Part shown: piece after piece, positions 7,889 to 15,823 of the stretch | Position numbering within the stretch: the first letter of the stretch is position 1 | How the letters are laid out: each line of letters begins with the position of its first letter | DNA from: Fibrella arboris | Lineage (GTDB): Bacteria > Bacteroidota > Bacteroidia > Cytophagales > Spirosomataceae | Direction of reading: 5' to 3' | Length of the DNA stretch: 64,000 bases | Assembly: GCF_041321095.1 (NCBI RefSeq) | Contig: NZ_JBGGWE010000006.1 | Span: 1 to 64,000, forward strand | Program-made: the position numbers and the translations under genes | The notes under the pieces: model-generated | The model's input: the letters and a program-made list of their open reading frames with translations, nothing else | Database searches by the model: none | What the model was told of the DNA's origin: nothing

Positions 7889-8180
7889 TTTCTTAGACAG
7901 ATTAACTAAAGAGAGAAAAACTGATCAGCCATTGAAAATCCTATGGCTGGGGCTGTATTTACAGCCTGATGTGCGGGTTCTTTCAGCCTTTAATCAATAT
8001 TTAGTGAGAAATACAGGTCTACAGCCGACCATACAGTCGGTTTTAGTTGAAACCAAGCCTACAACTTGCGGTCTATTGAAGGAGGGCGTAACTTTGAGGT
8101 GTCAAGCTTAGAGTTAGCAAAAGCTGGCTATGCTTTTGTTTCCTTCTTCAGTACCCGTAAGCCAGGTGGTTTCCACCTGG
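7889..8180 (+). ncRNA. Candidate structured small RNA ending in a strong terminator
   Basis: This 290-bp gap between two minus-strand genes holds several hairpins readable on the plus strand: GGCTGTA/TACAGCC near 7950, ACAGCCGAC/GTCGG-type pairing near 8020-8041, and CAAAAGC/GCTTTTG near 8118-8138. It ends in a textbook plus-strand terminator at 8162-8188. No credible plus-strand protein frame feeds that terminator. I infer a plus-strand RNA, possibly regulating the flanking genes. Its 5' end and promoter are not defined. Confidence 0.35.
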
Positions 8181-8188
8181 TTTTTTTT
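8162..8188 (+). terminator. Rho-independent terminator (plus strand)
   Basis: An 8-bp stem CCAGGTGG / CCACCTGG with a TTT loop is followed by eight T residues on the plus strand. On the minus strand there is no T-run after the stem, so it serves a plus-strand transcript. The T-run overlaps the stop codon of the convergent PIN-like gene. Confidence 0.8.
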
Positions 8189-8651
8189 ATATCAACTCGT
8201 TAACGAGTTCGACATCAAGCGTAATCCCCTGAAACGCCAACTCGTGGACTAATTGACTAACCAACCATTGTTTATTGTGCGCTGAAATCATACACATCGG
8301 GGCTACATCACGGAGCACTTCATCTTCGCTGATCAGCGTAGAATTTGTCATCTGTGCCAACAACAATGCCGATACAATCCTGATCGTAAACTTTGGCTTG
8401 AACTGCCTGAAGAGGGCATACATGCGCGTCATTTGTATGTCATCGAAAGACTTCACACGTAAAAATCCCTGTTTTCTCATGCGCTCGGCAAAACTTTTAT
8501 CGTGCTGGTTATAAACTGTTTGGGGGTAATTGTAGTCAAAACCGATATCCGATATCAGGAATTGAAGCTGTTCAGGGGAATAGTACTTCAACAAACCAGA
8601 CCTGACCAGTCTCGCTGCCAAATGAACATCGGTTAGGACTACAGGTCTCAT
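8187..8651 (-). CDS. PIN-like protein paired with an XRE-ImmA gene
   Basis: A 154-residue protein with the look of a degenerate PIN ribonuclease: an early acidic residue in VVLTDVHLAARL, a central helical region, KFTIRIVSALLLAQMTNSTLISEDEVLRDVA (the usual late strand and acidic site, here ISEDE) and a C-terminal helix pair. It starts one base after the XRE-ImmA gene ends, so the two are co-translated. COG2856 (ImmA) proteins are commonly followed by PIN-like genes such as DUF4411 in toxin-antitoxin-like pairs, which is the basis of this call. An Arg sits where an Asp is common in the third motif, so nuclease activity is uncertain. Confidence 0.6.
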   Translation of the reverse strand: MRPVVLTDVHLAARLVRSGLLKYYSPEQLQFLISDIGFDYNYPQTVYNQHDKSFAERMRKQGFLRVKSFDDIQMTRMYALFRQFKPKFTIRIVSALLLAQMTNSTLISEDEVLRDVAPMCMISAHNKQWLVSQLVHELAFQGITLDVELVNELI

Positions 8652-8652
8652 C

Positions 8653-9711
8653 TTAGAATTCTGATTGTTGTACGTACTGTTCTCTCAATTCGGCTTCGTC
8701 CCAGCCTGCAAGCTGAGCGGCCTTGTCGAAGCCAATTCTCTTTTCACTCAAGCAGCGATATAGCATCTGAAGAAATCGTTGCGGCTCCTCTGTGCCTTGG
8801 TATTGCCCATGATCTTGATTCGAGTTAGAAGTCTGTTGCCAACCTTGATAAACCTCGGGGGAGATTAGACTAATGACCCGTGCCCGTACCATAATGGCTT
8901 GAACTGAGATACCATACAGTTCTTTAATACGTCGGAGTTCAGGCATGACAATAAGAGTTCGATTCCTGCCAAGCTCTGACGCTAATGTATCAGCAGGAAG
9001 CAGTACTGCTCCCGCAAAAGCATCACACAACCGCTCGACAACCTCAAGAGTAAGATTGTCTTCAATCATCAGTAGTAGGTGACCTAACTCATGAAGCATT
9101 GTGAAACGCACACGTGCTGTATCCTGTTGCCTTGCATTTAATACGATCACTGGAATACGCTTCTGCTCGGCCCAGCCAGAGAGGCCTTCATGCCTGTATG
9201 AAAAACCAAAATCAATTTTAATGATGCGGACTCCTTTACGTTCCAGAAAAGTGGAAATGTTGTGAACCGGACCATCTCCCATCTTCCATTGTTTTCGAAG
9301 TTCTTTGGCCGCTTTCTCTGCATCTTGTGAGTTGTTGACTTTGATGTTTTCAATCGGATTGATAAATTCAATACAGGCTTTTGCAATCGTTTCCAACTCC
9401 AAATAGTCGCTGAGTTTGGCACTGGTTTGCTCTTCAACCGATGTGCGTTGCGTTGTATTTAGTAACATCCCTTCTCTATAGCTTACACTGTTTAGCTCAA
9501 ACGCGACATTATAACTGTCATAAAACGAGTCTATGTCTGTATCCAAAGCCTTCGCGATGGAAAGTAACGTTTGGCTGTCAGGATGGCGTTGTCCGCTTTC
9601 ATACAAGCTAATTGACTGCTTCGTGCAGCCGACCATCCGAGCTAGTTCTTCCATGGTCAATCCACGAGCTTGGCGGATCCGCGTAAGGTTAGTGCCGACG
9701 GAGGTGATCAT
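8653..9711 (-). CDS. XRE regulator fused to an ImmA/IrrE-like metallopeptidase
   Basis: A protein of about 352 residues. Residues 1-65 form an XRE helix-turn-helix (LTRIRQARGLTMEELARMV, then CTKQSISLYESGQRHPD). Residues about 130-260 form the ImmA/IrrE (COG2856) zinc protease domain with HELGH and a downstream DAFAGAVLLP segment. Such proteins repress a partner gene and cleave or are inactivated on a signal. The frame reaches TTG at 9744, but that codon lies inside the promoter/operator at 9729-9761, so the ATG at 9711 (MITSVGTNL) is the likely start. The PIN-like gene follows after one base. Autoregulation is inferred from the palindromic half-sites around the promoter. Confidence 0.88.
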   Translation of the reverse strand: MITSVGTNLTRIRQARGLTMEELARMVGCTKQSISLYESGQRHPDSQTLLSIAKALDTDIDSFYDSYNVAFELNSVSYREGMLLNTTQRTSVEEQTSAKLSDYLELETIAKACIEFINPIENIKVNNSQDAEKAAKELRKQWKMGDGPVHNISTFLERKGVRIIKIDFGFSYRHEGLSGWAEQKRIPVIVLNARQQDTARVRFTMLHELGHLLLMIEDNLTLEVVERLCDAFAGAVLLPADTLASELGRNRTLIVMPELRRIKELYGISVQAIMVRARVISLISPEVYQGWQQTSNSNQDHGQYQGTEEPQRFLQMLYRCLSEKRIGFDKAAQLAGWDEAELREQYVQQSEF

Positions 9712-9728
9712 GTTATTGTTAGGTTCAT

Positions 9729-9761
9729 GTTGACAAATATACAAAAATAACTTTAGTCAAC
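9729..9761 (-). promoter_or_regulatory. Promoter with palindromic operator for the XRE-ImmA gene
   Basis: On the minus strand TTGAC near -33 is followed, after about 18 bases, by TATATTTG (9734-9741), a perfect TAnnTTTG -7 element of Bacteroidetes promoters. The whole promoter is framed by inverted half-sites GTTGAC (9756-9761 read in reverse) and GTCAAC (9729-9734), suiting repression by the downstream XRE protein. Confidence 0.7.
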
Positions 9762-9911
9762 AGTCTCTACCAAGATTTTTTTGACGGTGTCCATTACGTC
9801 TTCATAGGGTCAGGCTCGTTGCTGATTTCTTGGATTTATTGTGAGTAGGGCAGCTTACGTTAAGTGGGACTCATTGTATGAGCGGTCAAAACAGATGGTC
9901 TAAATCCCTGT

Positions 9912-10316
9912 TTAATCCGCTTTCCCCTCGATTAGAATATCAACGACGACGGGTATGTTTAACTCAGCAATGAGAGTATAGCGTTGATCAATGGCCATGA
10001 CGGTCCGTGGCAGATGATCAAGAAAGGCCATAAACAGGGTTTCCAACATGTAACCATAGAGATTGATGCTGTATGATGAGAAATCAAGCTTAATCACACT
10101 CTGTTTCGTGTTCATGTTAAACTCTGCTGCTACCAGATACGCGTAATTGAAAAACGCCTTGCGCCCGTCCAGCCAGACGAAACAGAGGTTGCGGACAGAA
10201 CTTTCATCTGAATGAAGTTCAATCACACTGGTTGAGGGATCAACCGGACGGTCTAATTCCAACCGGTCTTGCACCGGTTCCTCGAAGTTGGCTTTAAAGT
10301 CTTGGACGTGGTGCAT
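9912..10316 (-). CDS. Unknown protein overlapping the MobF relaxase gene
   Basis: A 134-residue protein with no recognisable domain. It has an acidic N-terminus, a beta-rich middle (NLCFVWLDGRKAFFNYAYLVAAEF) and a hydrophobic helical stretch around YGYMLETLFMAFLDHLPRT, then VVVDILIEGKAD at the end. There is no signal peptide. It begins inside the last 23 bases of the relaxase gene, so it is almost certainly translationally coupled to it and may be an accessory transfer protein. About 170 bp without features separate its stop from the XRE promoter. Confidence 0.7.
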   Translation of the reverse strand: MHHVQDFKANFEEPVQDRLELDRPVDPSTSVIELHSDESSVRNLCFVWLDGRKAFFNYAYLVAAEFNMNTKQSVIKLDFSSYSINLYGYMLETLFMAFLDHLPRTVMAIDQRYTLIAELNIPVVVDILIEGKAD

Positions 10317-13044
10317 GGGTCTGCCCCTTTCGCTGGATCGGCGGCTTGATCGGGGCAGGTGGTACCTTAACTGGTTTAGCCGTTGGTTGCATGTTACGGA
10401 CTAGGTGTTCCGCTGTTCGCCGGGTGGCTTTTTTGCGTTTCAAGAGTTCCAATGCGGAAAGCCTATTACCTGTTTCCGCTGCCCGCCCCAGCAATCCCGC
10501 TGCGTCATCCGTATAGATATGCACCCGATCCCGCGCACGTGAGACCGAGACGTAAAACTGATTCAGGTTGGTTGCCGCAAACGTCGAGGCCGGTTGGGCA
10601 ATAAACACCTCATCGACGGTTTTACCTTGTGCGGCATGAGAGGTGATGCAATGCGCATAGGCCAGATGGCCAAAATTGTTTGGCAATGTGTAGCTGACCT
10701 TGCTGATCGTGTTTTTTAGACGGATCGTTCCAGTTGGTTCGACAGCGACGACCTCCAACAATTGGCCGTTGTTCAATCTCCGTTTTGTGGCATCCAATCC
10801 GTTGCGGGTAATGCGGATGCTATCGCCCTTGGCTAAGTTGATCTCGCGTGGCTGATACACCTCGAACGCCGCCATGTGTTTGAGCGGTAACGTGTTTATC
10901 TGTCCTTGACCGTTAGCCAGCATTACTTGGCTTTGTTCAATAGAGGTGACCGACCATTGCTCACCCCGCTTGATACCGGTTACGTTCTGATTGAACTGAA
11001 TGATCTGGCCGGGCTGGTAATTCCGCGCGTCGCTTTTTTCGGCTTGGGTCAGATAGCGATTGACCAATTGCGCAGCAGCAGTCTCTTTCTTTCCGATCTG
11101 GCCAGCCTGGCGCAGTTTATGACGGATAGCGTGTGTGACCCGGTCGCCCTCATGGTGGGTCGGTGCGATCACGATGGCTGTCTTGCCCCGCTTAAGAGCC
11201 GTCACATAGTCGGTGGCAAGCGTCATATATGGATTAACCGGATCGACCGGCTTGATAGCCCCCAGCGCGTTGAGTGTGGTAAAGGCCGGCTGCACGTTCC
11301 CCTCTGACAGGGCTTGCACGGCCTGCCGGTAGGCCGGGTCACGTTGCCGGAAAATACGACTGACCTCAGCGGATTTAATCCCGGCTACGGTGTTGATAAT
11401 GCGCAGGGCGTCACCCCGGATGATGGTTGGATGCTGCCGCGTGTCGCCGCTCAGGATAAGCCGAGCATTCTGCCGGATCGCCAATGTCAGCAGAGCTGTC
11501 ATATCGGCATTGTTCAACAACCCGGCTTCATCGACCCACAATACCCCGTTCGCTAACGCTGCTTGCAGGGCAGGAGACGCTAGCAGGTATGCCACGGTCT
11601 CAGCCTCGCTAAACCCTTCGTCGCGCAACACGCCCCGTGCTGCTTGTGCGGTTGGAGCCACCACCGTCACCCGCCGCCCGGTGGCTTCGATCAACCGCAC
11701 GGCCTCCCGCATCAAAGTGGTTTTCCCTGTACCCGCTTTCCCCCGTATAATCGACACACAATTAGGCGTGGTCAGGACGTGTGCGATAGCGTCACCTTGC
11801 TCACCATCGAGAGCCATTGGTGGCATAGTAGCGTAAAGTGGCGGGAACGTACCTTTTCCTTGACTGGCAAGCTTGACCATCTGCTGTTCTTCGGCCAACA
11901 CCGCTTTGGTGGTGCAGAGCATTTTGGCACCGTCCATTAATTTAAGAATGCGAGTATCGCGCTCAAAACTGTCGGTGATTTGACCGACCGTCACGTTTGG
12001 TTGGCCCAGACTGTGCCGGTAGGCGGTTTCGAGAATACGCCGGTCTTGCATCACAGAGGCCCGTTCAAACCGCACCGCAAGGGCATGGTCAACGCATTGG
12101 TCGGGCGTGAGAAATGGTATGTGCTGCGCTGGTGCATAGCGAATAAGTTGATCGCCTTCACCCTTATCCGTCAGGCCCAGGCTTGTGATCTGCTTGCGCC
12201 ACTCAGCTTTCAGTTCGGTCATGGTCAACCCTTTTTGCTTTTTAGCACGGGTTCGGGCACCCAATTGATCGAGTGTGGCAGGGTCGGTGATACCAAGGTC
12301 TTTAGCGATTTGACCGATTTCGTTGGTGCGCTTGGAGAATAACGCCACGATATGCGGCGGCACCCCTTCGATTTCAAAGGCAGTAGCGGTGCGCCGGATG
12401 CGATAACCTAAACCAATCAGCTTGTCCGACAGAATTTTGTGGAACCGGGCCTGGTAATACGGCATATCGCGTTTGATGTCGCGGAACTGCCCGGCCTTAA
12501 ATTTGTTCTCAACTGCATCAAATGTGACGTTGAATACAAAGCAATGGGCATGCAAATGCGGATCGGGCACGATACCACCTACCGGCCGGGCAGTCTGATG
12601 AATAAAGTCGGCCCACAGTAATTCACCCGTGATCCGGTCGTCATCCTGGCCGTTTTTGCGCACCCGTGTTTGGGCATCAGCCTCAAGGTCGCGCATAGTC
12701 TCTTGCACACTGTCTTCAAACGCGTTCAACAGATGATCATCAGCCGAAAGCGCATGGAGGATCGAGACGGATTTAGGACAGTGAAAATTGATGTCGTAGC
12801 CGACAGTACGGTTAGCCGTTTTACGCTGGGTGAGGGGTTCACCGCTTACTGGATTAATATGCTCACAGAGAGCATGAAACGTATTTTTGGTAGCGGGTCC
12901 GTTGATACCAAGGCGAGCGGCCATACGACCACTGAAACAGCCCGGACGTTCCTGGCCATTCAAGTAGTAATCGGCGCGTCGCAACGAGGAGTTGAAATAC
13001 TCCCTAGCCTGCTTTGGCGAACTGCTTTGAACCATGCGTATCAT
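10294..13044 (-). CDS. MobF (TrwC/TraI-type) relaxase-helicase
   Basis: A 916-residue conjugative relaxase fused to a helicase. The relaxase domain (about 1-300) has a candidate catalytic tyrosine pair in ADYYLNGQ, the GYDINFHCPKSVSILHAL segment and the metal-binding histidine cluster PDPHLHAHCFVFN. The helicase part is RecD-like, with Walker A GKAGTGKTTL near residue 436, Walker B VDEAGLL, SGDTRQHPTI, and late motifs AYAHCITSHAAQGKT and FYVSVSRARDRVHIY. It nicks at oriT and unwinds the transferred strand. Starts at 13044 or 13035 are both possible. The last codons overlap the next gene. MobF enzymes are rarely reported in Bacteroidetes, and a second, MobP-type relaxase lies 6 kb away, which is unusual. 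Confidence 0.95.
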   Translation of the reverse strand: MIRMVQSSSPKQAREYFNSSLRRADYYLNGQERPGCFSGRMAARLGINGPATKNTFHALCEHINPVSGEPLTQRKTANRTVGYDINFHCPKSVSILHALSADDHLLNAFEDSVQETMRDLEADAQTRVRKNGQDDDRITGELLWADFIHQTARPVGGIVPDPHLHAHCFVFNVTFDAVENKFKAGQFRDIKRDMPYYQARFHKILSDKLIGLGYRIRRTATAFEIEGVPPHIVALFSKRTNEIGQIAKDLGITDPATLDQLGARTRAKKQKGLTMTELKAEWRKQITSLGLTDKGEGDQLIRYAPAQHIPFLTPDQCVDHALAVRFERASVMQDRRILETAYRHSLGQPNVTVGQITDSFERDTRILKLMDGAKMLCTTKAVLAEEQQMVKLASQGKGTFPPLYATMPPMALDGEQGDAIAHVLTTPNCVSIIRGKAGTGKTTLMREAVRLIEATGRRVTVVAPTAQAARGVLRDEGFSEAETVAYLLASPALQAALANGVLWVDEAGLLNNADMTALLTLAIRQNARLILSGDTRQHPTIIRGDALRIINTVAGIKSAEVSRIFRQRDPAYRQAVQALSEGNVQPAFTTLNALGAIKPVDPVNPYMTLATDYVTALKRGKTAIVIAPTHHEGDRVTHAIRHKLRQAGQIGKKETAAAQLVNRYLTQAEKSDARNYQPGQIIQFNQNVTGIKRGEQWSVTSIEQSQVMLANGQGQINTLPLKHMAAFEVYQPREINLAKGDSIRITRNGLDATKRRLNNGQLLEVVAVEPTGTIRLKNTISKVSYTLPNNFGHLAYAHCITSHAAQGKTVDEVFIAQPASTFAATNLNQFYVSVSRARDRVHIYTDDAAGLLGRAAETGNRLSALELLKRKKATRRTAEHLVRNMQPTAKPVKVPPAPIKPPIQRKGQTHAPRPRL

Positions 13045-13109
13045 GCATGATTTTATACAGTAGGAATCAGCACTAGGTGGTCAGCGGTTCAGTTTGTTAA
13101 GCATGGTTA

Positions 13110-13196
13110 GGGAAGACTAAGCTGGTGCCAAAAAACGTAACTTACTAATAGTCAGACTACTAATAATACCTGTCAGACATCTTCCCGAAGCTTAGT
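13110..13196. other. Candidate oriT for the MobF relaxase
   Basis: This lies in the 206-bp gap upstream of the relaxase start. It contains a duplicated module: TACTAATA directly followed by GTCAGAC (13143-13157), then TACTAATA, six bases and GTCAGAC again (13158-13178). The block is framed by inverted segments GGGAAG/CTTCCC (13110-13115, 13181-13186) and ACTAAGCT/AGCTTAGT (13116-13123, 13189-13196). Direct and inverted repeats beside a relaxase gene are typical of oriT. No nic site is identified. Confidence 0.4.
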
Positions 13197-13250
13197 ATGT
13201 GTGAAAAACAAAAAAGATGTACTAATCGATATTATAAATTATCTGTGTAC

Positions 13251-14381
13251 TTATTTATGATCCAATAAATCTTTCTGAAGTGCGTAGTACCAATTAAACC
13301 TTTCATGCATTTTATCTTCAACCTTATCACTAATTTGGTCCTCTATAAGTGTCTGTCCCACCTCCATAGCCAAATCCTGTAATAATGCGCCTCCACCTGG
13401 TAGGAATGAACTAATTGCCACTCCAAGCCACTTGAATTTTTTCATCTTAGATTTCACTTCCAAGTCATGCAAAAAGACTTTATTCAGGTATTCAAGTAAC
13501 CACTTTTCAGATATTTCGACATTGTTATTAATACAAAGCAACAATTCACCTCTAAGAGAGTTTACTGCTTTATCGTTTTTAATAAAGCGAACAACTTGTT
13601 CTATATTCTTCGGTTTCAATGATGGAACAACCACGTCGAATAGCGTTCTAACTCCTTTAATTAAGCTAGTATTATCTTCACCTGTTTGCTGCCATTGATA
13701 AGAATAAAGCTGCTCGTAATAAGCTTTGGAGTCATCCCAGTTTAGTATAGGACTATTTTTTTTACTCCTCAACAAATCATTTATCAACAATTGAGCTAAT
13801 AACGGTTTGGCTATGTCTTTGATGTACTGTATTTCTTTAATAGAAAAAACTTTTTTATTAGACTCTATTAATTTTAGAAGTTCCGCATATTTGACAAAAT
13901 TATCACTTTCCCCAATTTGATTTAAATAATTTACTATGGGAAAATAACTAGTATTTAAGAAAGTATTTTCCTGCGAGCCAAAGTTATTATGAAAATCTTG
14001 ATATGAGTTTTTTATTTGTTTCCATTGTTCTCGCATTATCAAAAGCCATGGCATGTAATTATCAACTAAATGATCGACTTTTTTTAATAATTGCTTCTCA
14101 TTCTGAGCAACCAGACTTTTTACATTAACAGTTTCAATTAGACCTTCTTCTTGTAGAAGAACCAGGGTTTTTGCCATTGGCAACAAAAACTTCTTTTCTT
14201 TCGATAGAACATAATTGAATGCCGCTTCGTCAATGTAATACTTTTCACCTATTAATAAAGATGTGTAGTCTAAGTCAAGCCCGTTGCTTAACTCGCTTGC
14301 TATTGGAAATATAGCATGGTCTGGCAGCTTAGAATTTATGAATGGGTTGTGCAACCCGAAAGTAGACAGATAAAATTCCAT
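13251..14381 (-). CDS. Unknown helical protein, last gene of the AT-rich operon
   Basis: A 376-residue protein I do not recognise. The N-terminal 90 residues look alpha/beta (MEFYLSTFGLHNPFIN, then a YYIDEAAFNYVLSKEKKF segment). The middle is mostly helical with many Lys, Asn and Leu residues. Residues about 315-345 contain the glycine-rich hydrophobic segment WLGVAISSFLPGGGALLQ, which could insert into or lie against a membrane, followed by an acidic-basic tail. It follows the acyltransferase gene by two bases and ends the operon. Base and codon use are far more AT-rich than in the flanking transfer genes, which indicates a separate origin. A cargo or defence effector role is possible but unsupported by any motif. 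Confidence 0.75.
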   Translation of the reverse strand: MEFYLSTFGLHNPFINSKLPDHAIFPIASELSNGLDLDYTSLLIGEKYYIDEAAFNYVLSKEKKFLLPMAKTLVLLQEEGLIETVNVKSLVAQNEKQLLKKVDHLVDNYMPWLLIMREQWKQIKNSYQDFHNNFGSQENTFLNTSYFPIVNYLNQIGESDNFVKYAELLKLIESNKKVFSIKEIQYIKDIAKPLLAQLLINDLLRSKKNSPILNWDDSKAYYEQLYSYQWQQTGEDNTSLIKGVRTLFDVVVPSLKPKNIEQVVRFIKNDKAVNSLRGELLLCINNNVEISEKWLLEYLNKVFLHDLEVKSKMKKFKWLGVAISSFLPGGGALLQDLAMEVGQTLIEDQISDKVEDKMHERFNWYYALQKDLLDHK

Positions 14382-14383
14382 GA

Positions 14384-15013
14384 TTATTCTTGAAGAAAGA
14401 TAGGATTATTTCTCAAATCGCCTTTCCATTTACTATAATGTACTATTTTATTAACTCCGCTAGCTATATGATATGGAGGAACACATTTAGTTATGATAGC
14501 TCCAGAGCAAATATATGATTTTGGACCAACCTCAAACCCTCCTATGACTTGCGCACCAAATCCAATAAAGCAATCATCATTAATGGTAACAGAAGGTTCA
14601 GGAACTTCATGATGATCCCAAGACATTGTACTATCATTATGAGTGTGTACTAAATTCCCAAAAACCTTGCACCTATTTCCAATGATTCCTCGTTCTGGAA
14701 TTACTCCACCGATAACACAGTCTTCACCAATTATAGCTTCACCTCCAACCATAGCTCTATAAATCAGCAGAGTATTTTTTCCAATAGATACGCTGCTAGA
14801 CACTTTACAGAATGCATCTATCACAGTGTTTTCGCCTAATGTAACATTCTCTCCTATTATCGCATAAGGACCGATGTATAAACTTTTTGGTAATCTGACC
14901 ATTGTATTGTCAAGAGTATGTTTTGACACTACACATCCTTGTAAAAATCTTAAAGGAACGCCAATTTTTGCACTTGGGTCAATAAAAAAACGGCCGTTGC
15001 TGCTCTTAATCAT
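14384..15013 (-). CDS. Hexapeptide-repeat (left-handed beta-helix) acyltransferase
   Basis: A 209-residue protein with many hexapeptide turns (IGPYAIIGENVTLGENTVID, later VTINDDCFIGFGAQVIGG and SGAIITKCVPPYHIASG), the signature of the left-handed beta-helix O- or N-acyltransferase family. A His-rich loop (LVHTHNDSTMSWDHHEV) interrupts the coils where the catalytic His often lies. It would transfer an acetyl or similar group to a sugar or small molecule. It sits three bases after the hydrolase gene and two before the unknown gene. Together with the glycosyltransferase-like protein it suggests a small glycan- or metabolite-modifying pathway. Confidence 0.85.
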   Translation of the reverse strand: MIKSSNGRFFIDPSAKIGVPLRFLQGCVVSKHTLDNTMVRLPKSLYIGPYAIIGENVTLGENTVIDAFCKVSSSVSIGKNTLLIYRAMVGGEAIIGEDCVIGGVIPERGIIGNRCKVFGNLVHTHNDSTMSWDHHEVPEPSVTINDDCFIGFGAQVIGGFEVGPKSYICSGAIITKCVPPYHIASGVNKIVHYSKWKGDLRNNPIFLQE

Positions 15014-15016
15014 ATA

Positions 15017-15823
15017 TTAAGAAGTTACAATTTGTACAATTCTATGAAAGTTTTCTTGAGTGCGAGGAGAAATACCATCATCATCTCCTTTGTCAGTAAA
15101 CCCGTGTTCCATATTGTGGAAAGAATGGAATTCTAGATTTTTACTCTTTTCGGAAATTTCTTTCGCGATGTCATAGCTAACCATTCCATCATTATCGCCG
15201 TGCATAATATGAATTTCATTTGACAACTTAAGTAAGTGGCTTTCAATATTGATTATTGTCATCTCTGCCACTATTCCCGAATGGATATAAAATGTTTCAG
15301 AAATCTTTATAGTTTCTCCATTAATTAGAGTACGCTCGAGGATATTATAAAAGACTTCTTTTCCCCACGGAGTTGTATGATCAATAAAAGTCTTTTGATA
15401 ATCTAATACCGGAGCTAAAAGAAAAATTTTGTCAATTAATCCATCGCACAAACTGGCTAACTTTATACATGGAAATGCTCCAAAGCTAGAACCAAAAAGA
15501 TCGACCCTACTAATACCTTTTTTCACTAACCATTTTAACGCAACAATAGAGTCTGTTATTTGCGAAGAAATAGTGAATTCTCTTGGCGAAGCTTGGCTTT
15601 CACCATGCCCTCTTAAATCTATCCTCAAAGTAGCAATATTTTTTTCACAAAAGCTTTCTGCCAAGCGAGAATAAAAGTTCAGATAGCCTATCTTATTCGA
15701 TGACAATCCGTGAAGAAGTAATATGGCTCTCCCCGGAGTATCATATTCATCATTGAACGAATATATTGCCGGAATTGGCATTCCATCGTGTGCATGTAGG
15801 GAGACAATTTCTTCTTTATACAT
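15017..15823 (-). CDS. Alpha/beta hydrolase
   Basis: A 268-residue serine hydrolase of the alpha/beta fold. The oxyanion segment LLLHGLSSNKIGY, the nucleophile elbow FGSSFGAFP (Ser near residue 115), the acid HGDNDGMVS and the catalytic His in NMEHGFT are all present. There is no signal peptide, so it acts in the cytoplasm. The closest general types are peptidase S9-like or acyl-ester hydrolases, and the substrate is unknown. It overlaps the end of the upstream glycosyltransferase-like gene by eight bases and is followed three bases later by the acyltransferase, so the operon is tightly coupled. An acylation/deacylation pair acting on one product is a reasonable inference. Confidence 0.87.
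   Translation of the reverse strand: MYKEEIVSLHAHDGMPIPAIYSFNDEYDTPGRAILLLHGLSSNKIGYLNFYSRLAESFCEKNIATLRIDLRGHGESQASPREFTISSQITDSIVALKWLVKKGISRVDLFGSSFGAFPCIKLASLCDGLIDKIFLLAPVLDYQKTFIDHTTPWGKEVFYNILERTLINGETIKISETFYIHSGIVAEMTIINIESHLLKLSNEIHIMHGDNDGMVSYDIAKEISEKSKNLEFHSFHNMEHGFTDKGDDDGISPRTQENFHRIVQIVTS

Noticed and set aside
7839..8111. 90-residue plus-strand frame overlapping the YegP-like gene
   Set aside because: It begins in the antisense of a well-supported gene. The terminator at 8162-8188 is better explained by a non-coding transcript, itself uncertain.
9744..9744. TTG start at 9744 for the XRE-ImmA gene
   Set aside because: It lies inside the -7 element of the gene's own promoter, so the ATG at 9711 is preferred.
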